Positions 1-7,550 of a stretch of 17,490 bases of DNA are shown here, in pieces. Under the pieces are notes generated by a model. It searched no databases. It saw only the letters and a program-made list of their open reading frames with translations, and was not told the DNA's origin. The number at the start of each line of letters is the position of its first letter. The stretch's first letter is position 1. The DNA is from Candidatus Scybalocola fimicaballi. Its GTDB lineage: Bacteria; Bacteroidota; Bacteroidia; Bacteroidales; Paludibacteraceae. A program made the translations under genes and the position numbers. Where the stretch lies: positions 1-17,490 of the forward strand of contig DCIP01000210.1 in assembly GCA_002317115.1 (NCBI GenBank), in the 5' to 3' direction.

Positions 1-284
1 ACTGTGGAGATCTCCTTGATTCCTGCCCACACTACGGCTCCATTCTTCGTTTGGAATGTTCCCAATGTGTCGAGTGTGATGTCAAATGGAGCAAATGTGA
101 CTTCACTCACAGCTTTGCGAATCTTCGACAGATCGAATGATTCTCCGATAAAAGTCAATGTCAGATGTAGATTTCCATACGGACAGTAATTGCCTTCAAC
201 ACCTCTGGCTCTCATCTCTTGCTGTGCTTCAACAAGGTATGATTTGAAATCTTCTGTGAAACGTATGGCGATAAAAATTCTCAT
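1..284 (-). CDS. thpR: RNA 2',3'-cyclic phosphodiesterase (2H phosphoesterase), 3'-truncated by window edge
   Basis: The minus strand from an ATG at 282-284 reads open to base 1, giving the first 94 residues of a protein beginning MRIFIAIRFTEDFK. This is the typical N-terminus of the ThpR/LigT 2H phosphoesterases. The first of the two signature HxTx motifs is visible as HLTL at residues 40-43, inside NLHLTLTFIGE. The family opens 2',3'-cyclic phosphate ends of RNA in the cytoplasm. The second HxTx motif and the C-terminus lie outside the window, so catalytic completeness cannot be judged. It is co-directional with the operon to its right but separated by 81 nt containing a hairpin, so it may be a separate unit or be reached by read-through. 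The family call is fairly secure; the cellular substrate is unknown. Confidence 0.85.
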   Translation of the reverse strand, partial: MRIFIAIRFTEDFKSYLVEAQQEMRARGVEGNYCPYGNLHLTLTFIGESFDLSKIRKAVSEVTFAPFDITLDTLGTFQTKNGAVVWAGIKEIST

Positions 285-308
285 CTTATAATCCTATTAA
301 ACGAATAA

Positions 309-334
309 AGACGGGGATATGACATGCCCCGTCT
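309..334 (-). terminator. Hairpin, probable terminator of the apbE operon
   Basis: An 8-bp perfect stem (309-316 AGACGGGG with 327-334 CCCCGTCT) encloses a 10-nt loop, 31 nt after the stop codon of the propeller lipoprotein. On the minus strand the stem is followed by TTTATTCGTTT, a modest U-rich run. The placement fits an intrinsic terminator of the six-gene operon; the weak U-tract means some read-through into thpR is possible. Confidence 0.6.
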
Positions 335-365
335 CTACATTATATGATTTATAATCAAAATAGTG

Positions 366-1892
366 TTATCTTAATTTAGACGCTCCGGATTTTCCATCCA
401 CCTTCTTTGTCATTGGTGATCCGAACTTTGCTTTCTCTGCATCTTGCTTTGCCACAACCTCCATGTATTCGGCAGTGCTGAATGGAGCTGCTGTCTGTGC
501 AAACTCAGGCACGTTGTAGCTTTTTAGCAAATCTGCGTCATGACGTGGGTTGAGACGTGGCATACGGAATGGCTTAGTGGCGTTTCCGTTCTCATCGATG
601 TGAGTGATGTAGTTGCGGGCATAACTTCCGTCCTCTCGTTTCGACGCAATTAGCAGCCATCTGCTGTTGGTTGACCAACTGTGGTAGCTGTCGCAAAGTG
701 GAGAGTTGGCATTCTTCAAAGGAAGAAATTCCTTAGTTGCCAAGTTGACCAAGCATACATCAGCACTATGTTCTGTTGGCACCTGCATTCCATACTCCGC
801 ACGTGTGATGGCAAGGAATTTGCCGTCGGGTGAAATCTTTGGAATTGTGGCGCTGCTGTCAAGTTTTGTGGCTTCATATACAGTGTCGATCTTGCCCCAG
901 TTGCGTGTCTCGGCGTCGAACGCGATTCTCAAGATATCGTATTTCACGCTGTCGAATGGCAACTTGTTCTTATCGTCGTCGGTGCAGACGAAGTATAGAT
1001 GCTTTCCGTCGGGAGCCCATTCAGGGAACGACTCGAATCTGTTTTCCGAGCGGATGATGTTAGTGATCTCATTCTTCTCAATATCGTAAAGCACCAGGTC
1101 GCCATGAAGATTGAATGTCTCGATTTTGTTGACGGTAGACGAGTGGAACGACTGCTTGAAGTTGTCCATCGAGAATGCTATCAACGGAAGGGTAGGGTGC
1201 CATGAGGTGATTGATGTTGAGAATGGCATGTCGCCAGTCTTTGTGTCAATCTTGCGGACTGTGCCGTTGTATGAAAGGATCATGCCACCTTTCTCTCCAC
1301 GATAGTAGAAACTTCTGTTCTGTGAGTTGTGTCTGCTTACGAAATGGCAGTTGACGCATCTCTGCACACGATAGCCTGGCTGTGAGTGTGTGTAGTGGTC
1401 CGACGCGATGATGTTCTCCTCTCCAGTGGATAGGTTATACTGGTTGATAGACATCTCTCCACTCGCCATATAGCTTGGCTCAATCATACGGTATGTGACG
1501 TATTCGTCGATGGAGTCGCTGCTCACTGTCATTGTGAACGGAGCGTAACGTAGATAGCCGTTGCTTGTCTTCTCGTAAACCTCGAATGTGATATCTTTAT
1601 CTTTGTTTTCAGCAAGCAATGCCTTCCATTTGTCGATTGGGAAGCATACGTTGCCATTATCCGACGCTACCGACATCTCCGTCTTCTCGCCTGACACTTT
1701 GACTACGTAGTCTTTATTCGCGTCGACACAGAAATTCATAGGTAGAATGTTGCACGGAATGGTTGTCCCGATATAGCAGTCGGGAGTAATGGGTGCGACG
1801 TCGGAACTCTCTGTAAAAGACTTCGGCGCGTCCACTGAGCAGGCTGACATTAGCGTCGCCAGCATAAACATGATTATATTAGTCTTTTTCAT
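366..1892 (-). CDS. PD40/TolB-like beta-propeller lipoprotein with a CxxCH heme motif and a C-terminal flavinylation-like motif
   Basis: A 508-residue protein with a lipoprotein signal (MKKTNIIMFMLATLMSAC; lipobox Cys18), so exported and lipid-anchored. Residues about 225-425 hold PD40/TolB-propeller signatures: SWHPTLPLIAFSMD (230-243), EWAPDGKHLYFVC (291-303), KISPDGKFLAITR (352-364) and SWSTNSRWLLIAS (405-417). Just before the propeller is CVNCH (179-183), the c-type heme attachment pattern CxxCH. The last residues contain DGKSGAS (499-505), matching the D-x-x-S/T-G-A-T/S pattern to which ApbE covalently attaches FMN, with Ser505 as the expected acceptor. An apbE gene opens the same operon. 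The start codon overlaps the upstream stop by 4 nt (ATGA), implying translational coupling; an AAAGGAGG sequence lies 12 nt upstream. Exact role unknown; I infer an envelope electron-transfer function. Similar Bacteroides proteins have, as I recall, been labelled cytochrome c biosynthesis protein, which nothing here directly supports. Confidence 0.8.
   Translation of the reverse strand: MKKTNIIMFMLATLMSACSVDAPKSFTESSDVAPITPDCYIGTTIPCNILPMNFCVDANKDYVVKVSGEKTEMSVASDNGNVCFPIDKWKALLAENKDKDITFEVYEKTSNGYLRYAPFTMTVSSDSIDEYVTYRMIEPSYMASGEMSINQYNLSTGEENIIASDHYTHSQPGYRVQRCVNCHFVSRHNSQNRSFYYRGEKGGMILSYNGTVRKIDTKTGDMPFSTSITSWHPTLPLIAFSMDNFKQSFHSSTVNKIETFNLHGDLVLYDIEKNEITNIIRSENRFESFPEWAPDGKHLYFVCTDDDKNKLPFDSVKYDILRIAFDAETRNWGKIDTVYEATKLDSSATIPKISPDGKFLAITRAEYGMQVPTEHSADVCLVNLATKEFLPLKNANSPLCDSYHSWSTNSRWLLIASKREDGSYARNYITHIDENGNATKPFRMPRLNPRHDADLLKSYNVPEFAQTAAPFSTAEYMEVVAKQDAEKAKFGSPMTKKVDGKSGASKLR
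378..398 (-). other. Candidate ApbE flavinylation site codons (DGKSGAS)
   Basis: These codons encode Asp499-Gly-Lys-Ser-Gly-Ala-Ser505 at the end of the propeller lipoprotein. The pattern matches the FMN-attachment consensus known from NqrC, NqrB and RnfG-type proteins, where the final Thr or Ser receives FMN through a phosphoester bond. It sits on a tail outside any recognisable FMN-bind domain. The assignment is by motif and by the presence of apbE in the operon only. Confidence 0.55.
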
Positions 1893-3697
1893 TTGCTCAA
1901 ACTTCCTCCTTTATAATTTTTAGTGTCGACATCTTGATAGAAATAGAAGTAGACATAAGAGCCCTGATATTTCTCAAACTTATCTCTGGCGTTTTTGCCT
2001 GCTCTTCTAATCTCGTTTACAAGTTTTTGCGTGTTTAGAGCAAGATTTCTATCGACGTTGATGCTCTGCACAGCTGTTGTGTTTCCTGAAATAGCACATA
2101 GACAAGCGGCTTCCTGAATACATTTAGGCGGCATGTGTCCATCGTAAATTCTCGCTGCGACTGGAATGTCTTTCACGAATGCATCCAAATCTTTTGCGTA
2201 AAGTTCGGCAAGGATTCTTGCCTCCGCAATCTTTGGATTGGTGATGTTGCCTCTTTCAGCGATGAAATCGGCTGCGGAATAGTTGTGAAACCAGTCGTCT
2301 TGCTTCTCGAAATAAGATTCGAAGTTGGCGTATGCTGGTTTGTCTGCCAACAACTGTTTTTTGTTGCCGACATATTTTCTCCACTCTTTAGCATAGTCAG
2401 AGTAGACACCGCTTGTCTCCAAAATATTTAGATATCGCTCTGTAAGCTTTGGCTCTTCCATCATCACCGCGCAACGCATCATTCGTTTCAAACGACGGAA
2501 ATTCTCTCCTGTCAACTGGTAGTACTCCATTGCGTGGAATAGCGACATGGCGTAGTTTCCAGTGGCGAATGCGAAATCTTCGTAGTGAATCATGTGAGGC
2601 ACGACGAAGTTGCTGGTGTTGAAGCTTTCCCATGCTACAGGGAAATTAAACATCTTGTCTACATCCTCATCTTTCGCAATCAATGCTTCCACATAGTAGG
2701 CGTAGACGTCGGATGTCGGATGTTCTGTCTCTCTTGCCTCCTTGATCATCTCAGCCCAGTTGTCCTCGTTTTCCAATTGCTGCAATCGAAGGATCTTATG
2801 AAAGGTTTCGTCGTTGTAACAACATAGTTTTGCGATTACAATGACAACGATAAATGCGATTCCTGGACTCAAAATCTTCTTTACTGGCAATTCTGCCTCG
2901 TCTTGGCATCTGTTGGCAACAAATGGATATGCAATCATCAGTGCCATAGCTACAAGTGAATAAAAGAAGAATGAACTTGAATGCTGAACGTAAAGTGGAG
3001 CAAACATCGCTATTGAGTAGACCTCGTAGTGAAGCTGTGTCGATGTCAAATAGTTGAATCCAAACCATGATGCCAACCCGATTCCGGCAAGCATCATCGC
3101 TATCTTATTGTCTCTCTTAATGTACGACGTCGCTCCAATCAGCATTGCTAACGGAGAGAAAACTCCGATTGCGAAGTAGGAAAACTCCGCAGCTACAATC
3201 GATAGGTACAATGAAATCCTATTCTCTATCTGCATCCACCATGCCAAAAGCACTGCGATGAGGCTTCCAAGCAATAGCGACATCACAACCGAACCGTCGA
3301 CTTTATCGAAAAGAAGATATTCAAGATTGCATATTGCGACGTATAATGTAAGGGTTGGAACTGCCGCCATACCGATCTTCTTGGCGTTCGTCTGCTTTGT
3401 CACTCCCTTCAACAACACTGCGTAAATGGCTGTGAGTGTGGCTGATACAGCGAATACACCGAATATCGGTGATGCAAAAAACTGTGTGATGAATCTTGCT
3501 GCAAAACTAAGGGTTCCTGCTCCGTATGAAAAGATGATGGAGCGGAATGGATCACTATCCAAGTATAGGGTATAGTCGGAAAGTGCATATAGATACGACT
3601 GCTCGTATATTGCTGTCAAAGCAAATATGACAACGAAGAAAATTGCGATGGACGCATTTTCAATTGTCTTTATGCTGAATGTTTTGGCATCTTTCAT
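1889..3697 (-). CDS. Polytopic membrane protein with soluble helical C-terminal half (DUF6057-like)
   Basis: A 602-residue protein. The N-terminal half has about eight or nine hydrophobic segments (roughly 14-32, 78-98, 108-124, 136-154, 160-178, 180-192, 198-214, 240-262, 275-293), so it is an integral inner-membrane protein. Residues from about 300 onward are soluble and helix-rich with TPR-like spacing (for example LENEDNWAEMIKEARE near 308). The layout resembles the Bacteroidetes family DUF6057, whose function I do not know. It overlaps the downstream heme/flavin-motif lipoprotein by 4 nt and follows the tyrosine phosphatase by 9 nt. The overlap suggests it works with the lipoprotein, for instance as a membrane partner or electron donor, but that is inference. 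AGAGG lies a few bases upstream of the ATG. Confidence 0.7.
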   Translation of the reverse strand: MKDAKTFSIKTIENASIAIFFVVIFALTAIYEQSYLYALSDYTLYLDSDPFRSIIFSYGAGTLSFAARFITQFFASPIFGVFAVSATLTAIYAVLLKGVTKQTNAKKIGMAAVPTLTLYVAICNLEYLLFDKVDGSVVMSLLLGSLIAVLLAWWMQIENRISLYLSIVAAEFSYFAIGVFSPLAMLIGATSYIKRDNKIAMMLAGIGLASWFGFNYLTSTQLHYEVYSIAMFAPLYVQHSSSFFFYSLVAMALMIAYPFVANRCQDEAELPVKKILSPGIAFIVVIVIAKLCCYNDETFHKILRLQQLENEDNWAEMIKEARETEHPTSDVYAYYVEALIAKDEDVDKMFNFPVAWESFNTSNFVVPHMIHYEDFAFATGNYAMSLFHAMEYYQLTGENFRRLKRMMRCAVMMEEPKLTERYLNILETSGVYSDYAKEWRKYVGNKKQLLADKPAYANFESYFEKQDDWFHNYSAADFIAERGNITNPKIAEARILAELYAKDLDAFVKDIPVAARIYDGHMPPKCIQEAACLCAISGNTTAVQSINVDRNLALNTQKLVNEIRRAGKNARDKFEKYQGSYVYFYFYQDVDTKNYKGGSLSK

Positions 3698-3706
3698 AGC
3701 CTCTTC

Positions 3707-4186
3707 TTATAAGTTATCCTTTTTTAGTTTTTCATATAATCCCTTGCACGCATCTTCAAGAAGGTCGAGCACAAGTTCAAAACCATCCGCTCCTCCATAG
3801 TAAGGGTCTGGCACATAGTCGTTGGTGAAACTTCTGCAGAACTCGGTCATCTTGTGGATCTTCTGTGTGTGCTCCACAGTGGCAGCACGGTCGTGAAGAT
3901 CGTCGATATTGGTGTTGTCCATACCGATCACCAGGTCGAAATTGTCAAAGTCGGCTGTCTTGACTGGTCGGCTTATTGATGTGACGTCGTAGCCTCGGCG
4001 CGACGCGAATGATATCATACGTGGGTCGGCATGCTCACCTTGATGGTAACTCAAGATGCCGGCAGAGTCGATATTGAAATCAGCAGACTCTCCCTTGTCG
4101 TCGACAATCTTCTTCATCACAGCCTCTGCTGCAGCCGAACGACAGATGTTGCCCAAACAAACGAATAATATGTTGTGTTTTGCCAT
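3707..4186 (-). CDS. Low-molecular-weight protein-tyrosine phosphatase
   Basis: A 159-residue cytoplasmic protein, the usual length of the LMW-PTP family. The N-terminal P-loop reads VCLGNICRS (residues 9-17), with nucleophile Cys10 and Arg16 of the C-x5-R-S signature. The general acid is Asp127 in VPDPYY (125-130), the classic DPYY motif. All key catalytic residues are present, so it should hydrolyse phosphotyrosine or related low-molecular-weight phosphoesters. It lies 19 nt after the helicase and 9 nt before the DUF6057-like gene, inside the operon. No tyrosine kinase is visible in the window, so the substrate is unknown; Bacteroidetes paralogs are often linked to capsule control, but nothing here points to that. 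Confidence 0.93.
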   Translation of the reverse strand: MAKHNILFVCLGNICRSAAAEAVMKKIVDDKGESADFNIDSAGILSYHQGEHADPRMISFASRRGYDVTSISRPVKTADFDNFDLVIGMDNTNIDDLHDRAATVEHTQKIHKMTEFCRSFTNDYVPDPYYGGADGFELVLDLLEDACKGLYEKLKKDNL

Positions 4187-4205
4187 GTTATTAAAGTTAT
4201 AATAA

Positions 4206-5726
4206 TCAACCTACGGAATCATCCTTAGGATGATTGCCATGCTGAGGATTCTGGCCATTATTATTGTTACGATGGTTATTATAATGGCGACGGTGATTGT
4301 TGAATCTTCTTGGTTTCTGCTCACCGTTCTGTTGATTCTGAATGTTTCCCGATTGTTGTGGCTGACTTTGGACAGGCACAGAAGCACCTACGTTTTGACC
4401 GTCATTCCCGTTTAGTTGGCCATTTGGACGTGGACCACGATGATTGTTGTTATGTGGTCTGTTATGGTTGTTTCGGTTTCCATTACGATTGCCATTGCGG
4501 TTTTCGTTATGGTTGTTGTTAACGTTAGCGTTAACGTCAACGTTTCTTCTTCTGTTTCTTCCCTTAGCCTTCAATCTTGGCTCGTACGCTGGACCTTCAC
4601 CAAGTTCTTCTGGCAATGGCATCTTGTCGATCTCTTTCTCCAAGAACTGTTCGATCATTCCAAACTTGTCCTGGTCTTTCTCCGACACGAATGTGATACC
4701 CACTCCCTGACGGTTGGCACGTGCTGTACGGCCGATACGGTGGATATAGTCTTCCGCGTCGTGAGGCACATCGTAGTTGATTACCATGTCGATACCTTCG
4801 ATATCGATACCACGGGAAAGAATGTCAGTGGCTACAATCACGTTGATTTTGCCACTCTTATAGTCGAGCATCACTTCGTCGCGCACTGCCTGATCCAAAT
4901 CGGAATGCATGGCTCCGACCTTGATCTTCATGCGAAGAAGAGCGTTATATACGTCTTTCACATTCTGTTTCGACGATGAGAAGATGATTGTCTTGTCGAC
5001 GCTGTTGTTTGCCAACAACTTCTGCACCAACATACGTTTCTGAGTCTCGTAGCAGATGTAGGCTTGCTGAGTGATTCCCTCTGCAGGTTTGGAGATTGCG
5101 ACGTTGACAAATTCTGGCTCATGAAGGATTGTCTCTGCCAATTTCTTGATCTTGGCTGGCATTGTTGCTGAGAACATCACTGTCTGGCGTTTCACTGGCA
5201 ACTGCTTCACGATGGAGATGATATCGTCGTAGAAACCCATGTCGAGCATACGGTCGGCCTCATCCAAGATGAAATGCTCCACGCCTGAGAAATCGGCGTT
5301 CTCCATCTTGATATGTGAGATCAAACGGCCTGGTGTGGCGATCACGATATCCGTACCGTTCTTCATTGCCTGCTTCTGTGTCTCGTAGGCTGAGGCATCG
5401 TTGCCACCGTAAACGGCTACTGATGAGATGGATACGAAGTATGAGATTCCTTCCAACTGCTGGTCGATCTGTTGAGCCAACTCACGAGTCGGAGCCATGA
5501 TGATGGCACGTACTTTGTCGTGTGATGGTTTTCTAAGCAATTGGTTGATTAGCGGCAATAGGTATGCGGCTGTCTTTCCTGTACCTGTCTGAGCACAGGC
5601 TATCAAATCCTTACCTTCCATCACCACTGGCATTGCCTTCTCTTGCACAGGAGTCATCTCCTGGAAGTTCATGGCGTCTATACCGTCAAGTAGCGACGGT
5701 TCAAAATCTAATTCGTCGAATCTCAT
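4206..5726 (-). CDS. rhlE: DEAD-box ATP-dependent RNA helicase, RhlE type
   Basis: A 506-residue protein with all helicase motifs in order: Q motif region near Gln28, Walker A AQTGTGKT (45-52), PTRELA (79-84), TPGR (131-134), DEAD (155-158), SAT (186-188), ATDILSRGID (299-308) and HRIGRTAR (329-336). The core ends near residue 380 and is followed by a low-complexity tail (about 385-506) rich in Asn, His, Gly, Arg and Gln, with repeats such as NRNGNRNGNRNN. Such tails bind RNA non-specifically and can drive condensation. RhlE-type helicases remodel RNA in ribosome assembly and mRNA decay. The gene lies 6 nt after the WG-repeat gene and 19 nt before the phosphatase, so it is co-transcribed with envelope genes, which is odd for a housekeeping RNA enzyme. 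Confidence 0.92.
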   Translation of the reverse strand: MRFDELDFEPSLLDGIDAMNFQEMTPVQEKAMPVVMEGKDLIACAQTGTGKTAAYLLPLINQLLRKPSHDKVRAIIMAPTRELAQQIDQQLEGISYFVSISSVAVYGGNDASAYETQKQAMKNGTDIVIATPGRLISHIKMENADFSGVEHFILDEADRMLDMGFYDDIISIVKQLPVKRQTVMFSATMPAKIKKLAETILHEPEFVNVAISKPAEGITQQAYICYETQKRMLVQKLLANNSVDKTIIFSSSKQNVKDVYNALLRMKIKVGAMHSDLDQAVRDEVMLDYKSGKINVIVATDILSRGIDIEGIDMVINYDVPHDAEDYIHRIGRTARANRQGVGITFVSEKDQDKFGMIEQFLEKEIDKMPLPEELGEGPAYEPRLKAKGRNRRRNVDVNANVNNNHNENRNGNRNGNRNNHNRPHNNNHRGPRPNGQLNGNDGQNVGASVPVQSQPQQSGNIQNQQNGEQKPRRFNNHRRHYNNHRNNNNGQNPQHGNHPKDDSVG

Positions 5727-5732
5727 CTGTAG

Positions 5733-7550
5733 TTATTTCTTTGGGTCTTCCTTCTTTGCTGGTTTGTCGCATTCGTCGCCTGGATAAAGCGAGACACATT
5801 CATAGCCAGGGAAGACTTCTTTCATAAAGTTTGGCACTTCAGAGCATGTTCCGACAGAGACGATTCCCTCTACCAGTTTCTCTGATTTTTTGCCATTTGT
5901 GTCGATGTAATATTTCTTGTTGACCATCGCAAGGCCATCCTTGAATGGGTATGCGTGGTTGAAACTTGGAGATATCGCCTCCTTGAATTGGTCGTTTAGG
6001 AATCCAACCTTGTCGCCCTTGGCTATACGGGCGAATCCGCAGCTGTACGGGTTGATGTAGTCGTATTGTGGCTCAACAACCTCTTTGCCAAGGCTGTTTA
6101 TCATTCCCCACTTGCCATCTTTCTTGACTATAGCCAAACCGTTGTAGAAGACGTCGATAAACTCGTAGATTGGGTTCACATAGATAGCCTGGCGGTCTGG
6201 AGTCAACAATCCGTATAGGTTGTTCTGCTCGAAACGGATAAGCTTTGTTGGATCGTCGACTTTGGTTGAAGGCTCGTAGTAAACAATGCTCTCCTCCTTC
6301 ATGCCGTTTTTTATCAAGATGACATTGTTTCTCTTGCTCTTGTTGGCATAGATTGAGTCGTATGCACACTCTATGATAGGGAAACCTCCTAAGTCGTAGA
6401 TTCCAAGTTTGCCGTTTTTCTTCACCAACAATACATCCGTGCTGTTCTCGAAACGCATGATGGAGTCGTATTTGCATGGAATCACCGACTGTCCAAGCTC
6501 ATCCACCAAACCGTATAGAGCTCCTGTTTTTACGAGAGCAACATGTGATAGAAAATAACTCATGTCGTCGTAACGAGCGGAGATGATTGTCTTGCCTAAA
6601 TCGTTAACCAAACCTTTCTTTCCGTTCTGCACAAACACAACATAGCCGGGACGGAATTTAAGCAAAGTGTCGTAAACACAGTCGATTACGTGCTTTCCGT
6701 TCTTGTTGATGAATCCACATTTGCCAGCAAGTCTTGCAAAAGCCAAATCTTTCATCACCGGACCTTCTTTGATTATCGACTCGTCAAATGTCTCGTCGAA
6801 AGATGTCTCCATTCCGAACAATCCGATTGTGTCGTAGCGGCAAGGTACGATGGTCTTGCCCATGTTGTTGATTAATCCCCATCTTCCGTCTTTCTTGACG
6901 CGGGAATAACCCTCTTCGTAGTAGTACAACTCGTCGTATTCGTGAGGGATAAGCTCCTCGTTGTTGCAGTTCATCAATCCCCACTTGTCGTTGTGACGAA
7001 GGCGTACAGTGCCGTCGGGATAATGCTGCATATATTCGTAGTTGTATGGGAAGACGTCGGTGCCGTTCTTATAAACGAAATTCCACTTGCCTTTGACCAA
7101 TACTCGTGAATAATCATCAATCAATGTGTCGATGAAAACGTAGTCTTTCGGACGTGCTGCCTCACGTTGCTTCTCATTCGTGTTCAACGCATAGCTGACT
7201 TTTGTCTTCAATGTGACTGTCTGAGCCTCCCCCTTGATTTTGATTGGCTCGAAGTTTGGCATTGTTTCAAAAAGGCTTCTTGCCTCTCTCAAAAGTTGCG
7301 GATTGCATTTGCACGATGGCTTGATATCTGAAATATGTCCGTCCTTGTTGACAGTGAAAGTGACAGTGACGTCGCCACCTTTCATTCTTATTGCATCCTC
7401 TCCGACAAGTTCGGATGGATACTGTTTTGCGGCAGATATATATTTATTGAATTCAGGGTCATCCACGCCAGTAAACCCTTTGGCTGAGGCGTTGAATGAG
7501 AATGAACTCAACAGAATTCCCAATATGATAGTTTTCAGGTTAAGCTTCAT
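5733..7550 (-). CDS. Secreted WG-repeat protein with TonB-C-like N-terminal domain
   Basis: A 605-residue protein with a Sec signal peptide (hydrophobic core about 6-19, likely cleavage after ASA at residue 23). Residues about 55-125 (GDVTVTFTVNKDGHISDIK and the following helix and strand) resemble the C-terminal domain of TonB-type proteins, including a CKC pair. The rest is a chain of about ten WG repeats, visible as GKWNF, DKWGL, GRWGL, GKCGF, GKKGL, ALYGL, GKLGI, NLYGL, GKWGM and DKVGF, each followed by an acidic or polar turn and a Tyr-Asp motif. WG repeats are beta-rich and of unknown biochemical role; in Bacteroidetes they are common in exported proteins. The start overlaps the apbE stop by one base (TAATG), and the helicase follows after 6 nt. 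It probably acts in the periplasm or on the cell surface; no enzymatic motif is seen. Confidence 0.85.
   Translation of the reverse strand: MKLNLKTIILGILLSSFSFNASAKGFTGVDDPEFNKYISAAKQYPSELVGEDAIRMKGGDVTVTFTVNKDGHISDIKPSCKCNPQLLREARSLFETMPNFEPIKIKGEAQTVTLKTKVSYALNTNEKQREAARPKDYVFIDTLIDDYSRVLVKGKWNFVYKNGTDVFPYNYEYMQHYPDGTVRLRHNDKWGLMNCNNEELIPHEYDELYYYEEGYSRVKKDGRWGLINNMGKTIVPCRYDTIGLFGMETSFDETFDESIIKEGPVMKDLAFARLAGKCGFINKNGKHVIDCVYDTLLKFRPGYVVFVQNGKKGLVNDLGKTIISARYDDMSYFLSHVALVKTGALYGLVDELGQSVIPCKYDSIMRFENSTDVLLVKKNGKLGIYDLGGFPIIECAYDSIYANKSKRNNVILIKNGMKEESIVYYEPSTKVDDPTKLIRFEQNNLYGLLTPDRQAIYVNPIYEFIDVFYNGLAIVKKDGKWGMINSLGKEVVEPQYDYINPYSCGFARIAKGDKVGFLNDQFKEAISPSFNHAYPFKDGLAMVNKKYYIDTNGKKSEKLVEGIVSVGTCSEVPNFMKEVFPGYECVSLYPGDECDKPAKKEDPKK

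Noticed and set aside
4..189. Plus-strand 61-codon open frame at the left edge
   Set aside because: It is antisense to the clear 2H phosphoesterase reading frame with its HxTx motif and starts with a GTG near the edge; no protein family is recognisable.
1901..1912. Strong Shine-Dalgarno AAAGGAGG upstream of the propeller lipoprotein
   Set aside because: The bases also encode Lys-Gly-Gly of the overlapping DUF6057-like C-terminus and lie 12 nt from the ATG, and Bacteroidetes rely little on such sites; kept only as a note in the gene entry.
4416..4979. Plus-strand 187-codon open frame
   Set aside because: It is antisense to the DEAD-box helicase and its Asn-rich tail; Val/Ser-rich translation is a by-product of the AAC/AAT codons on the other strand.
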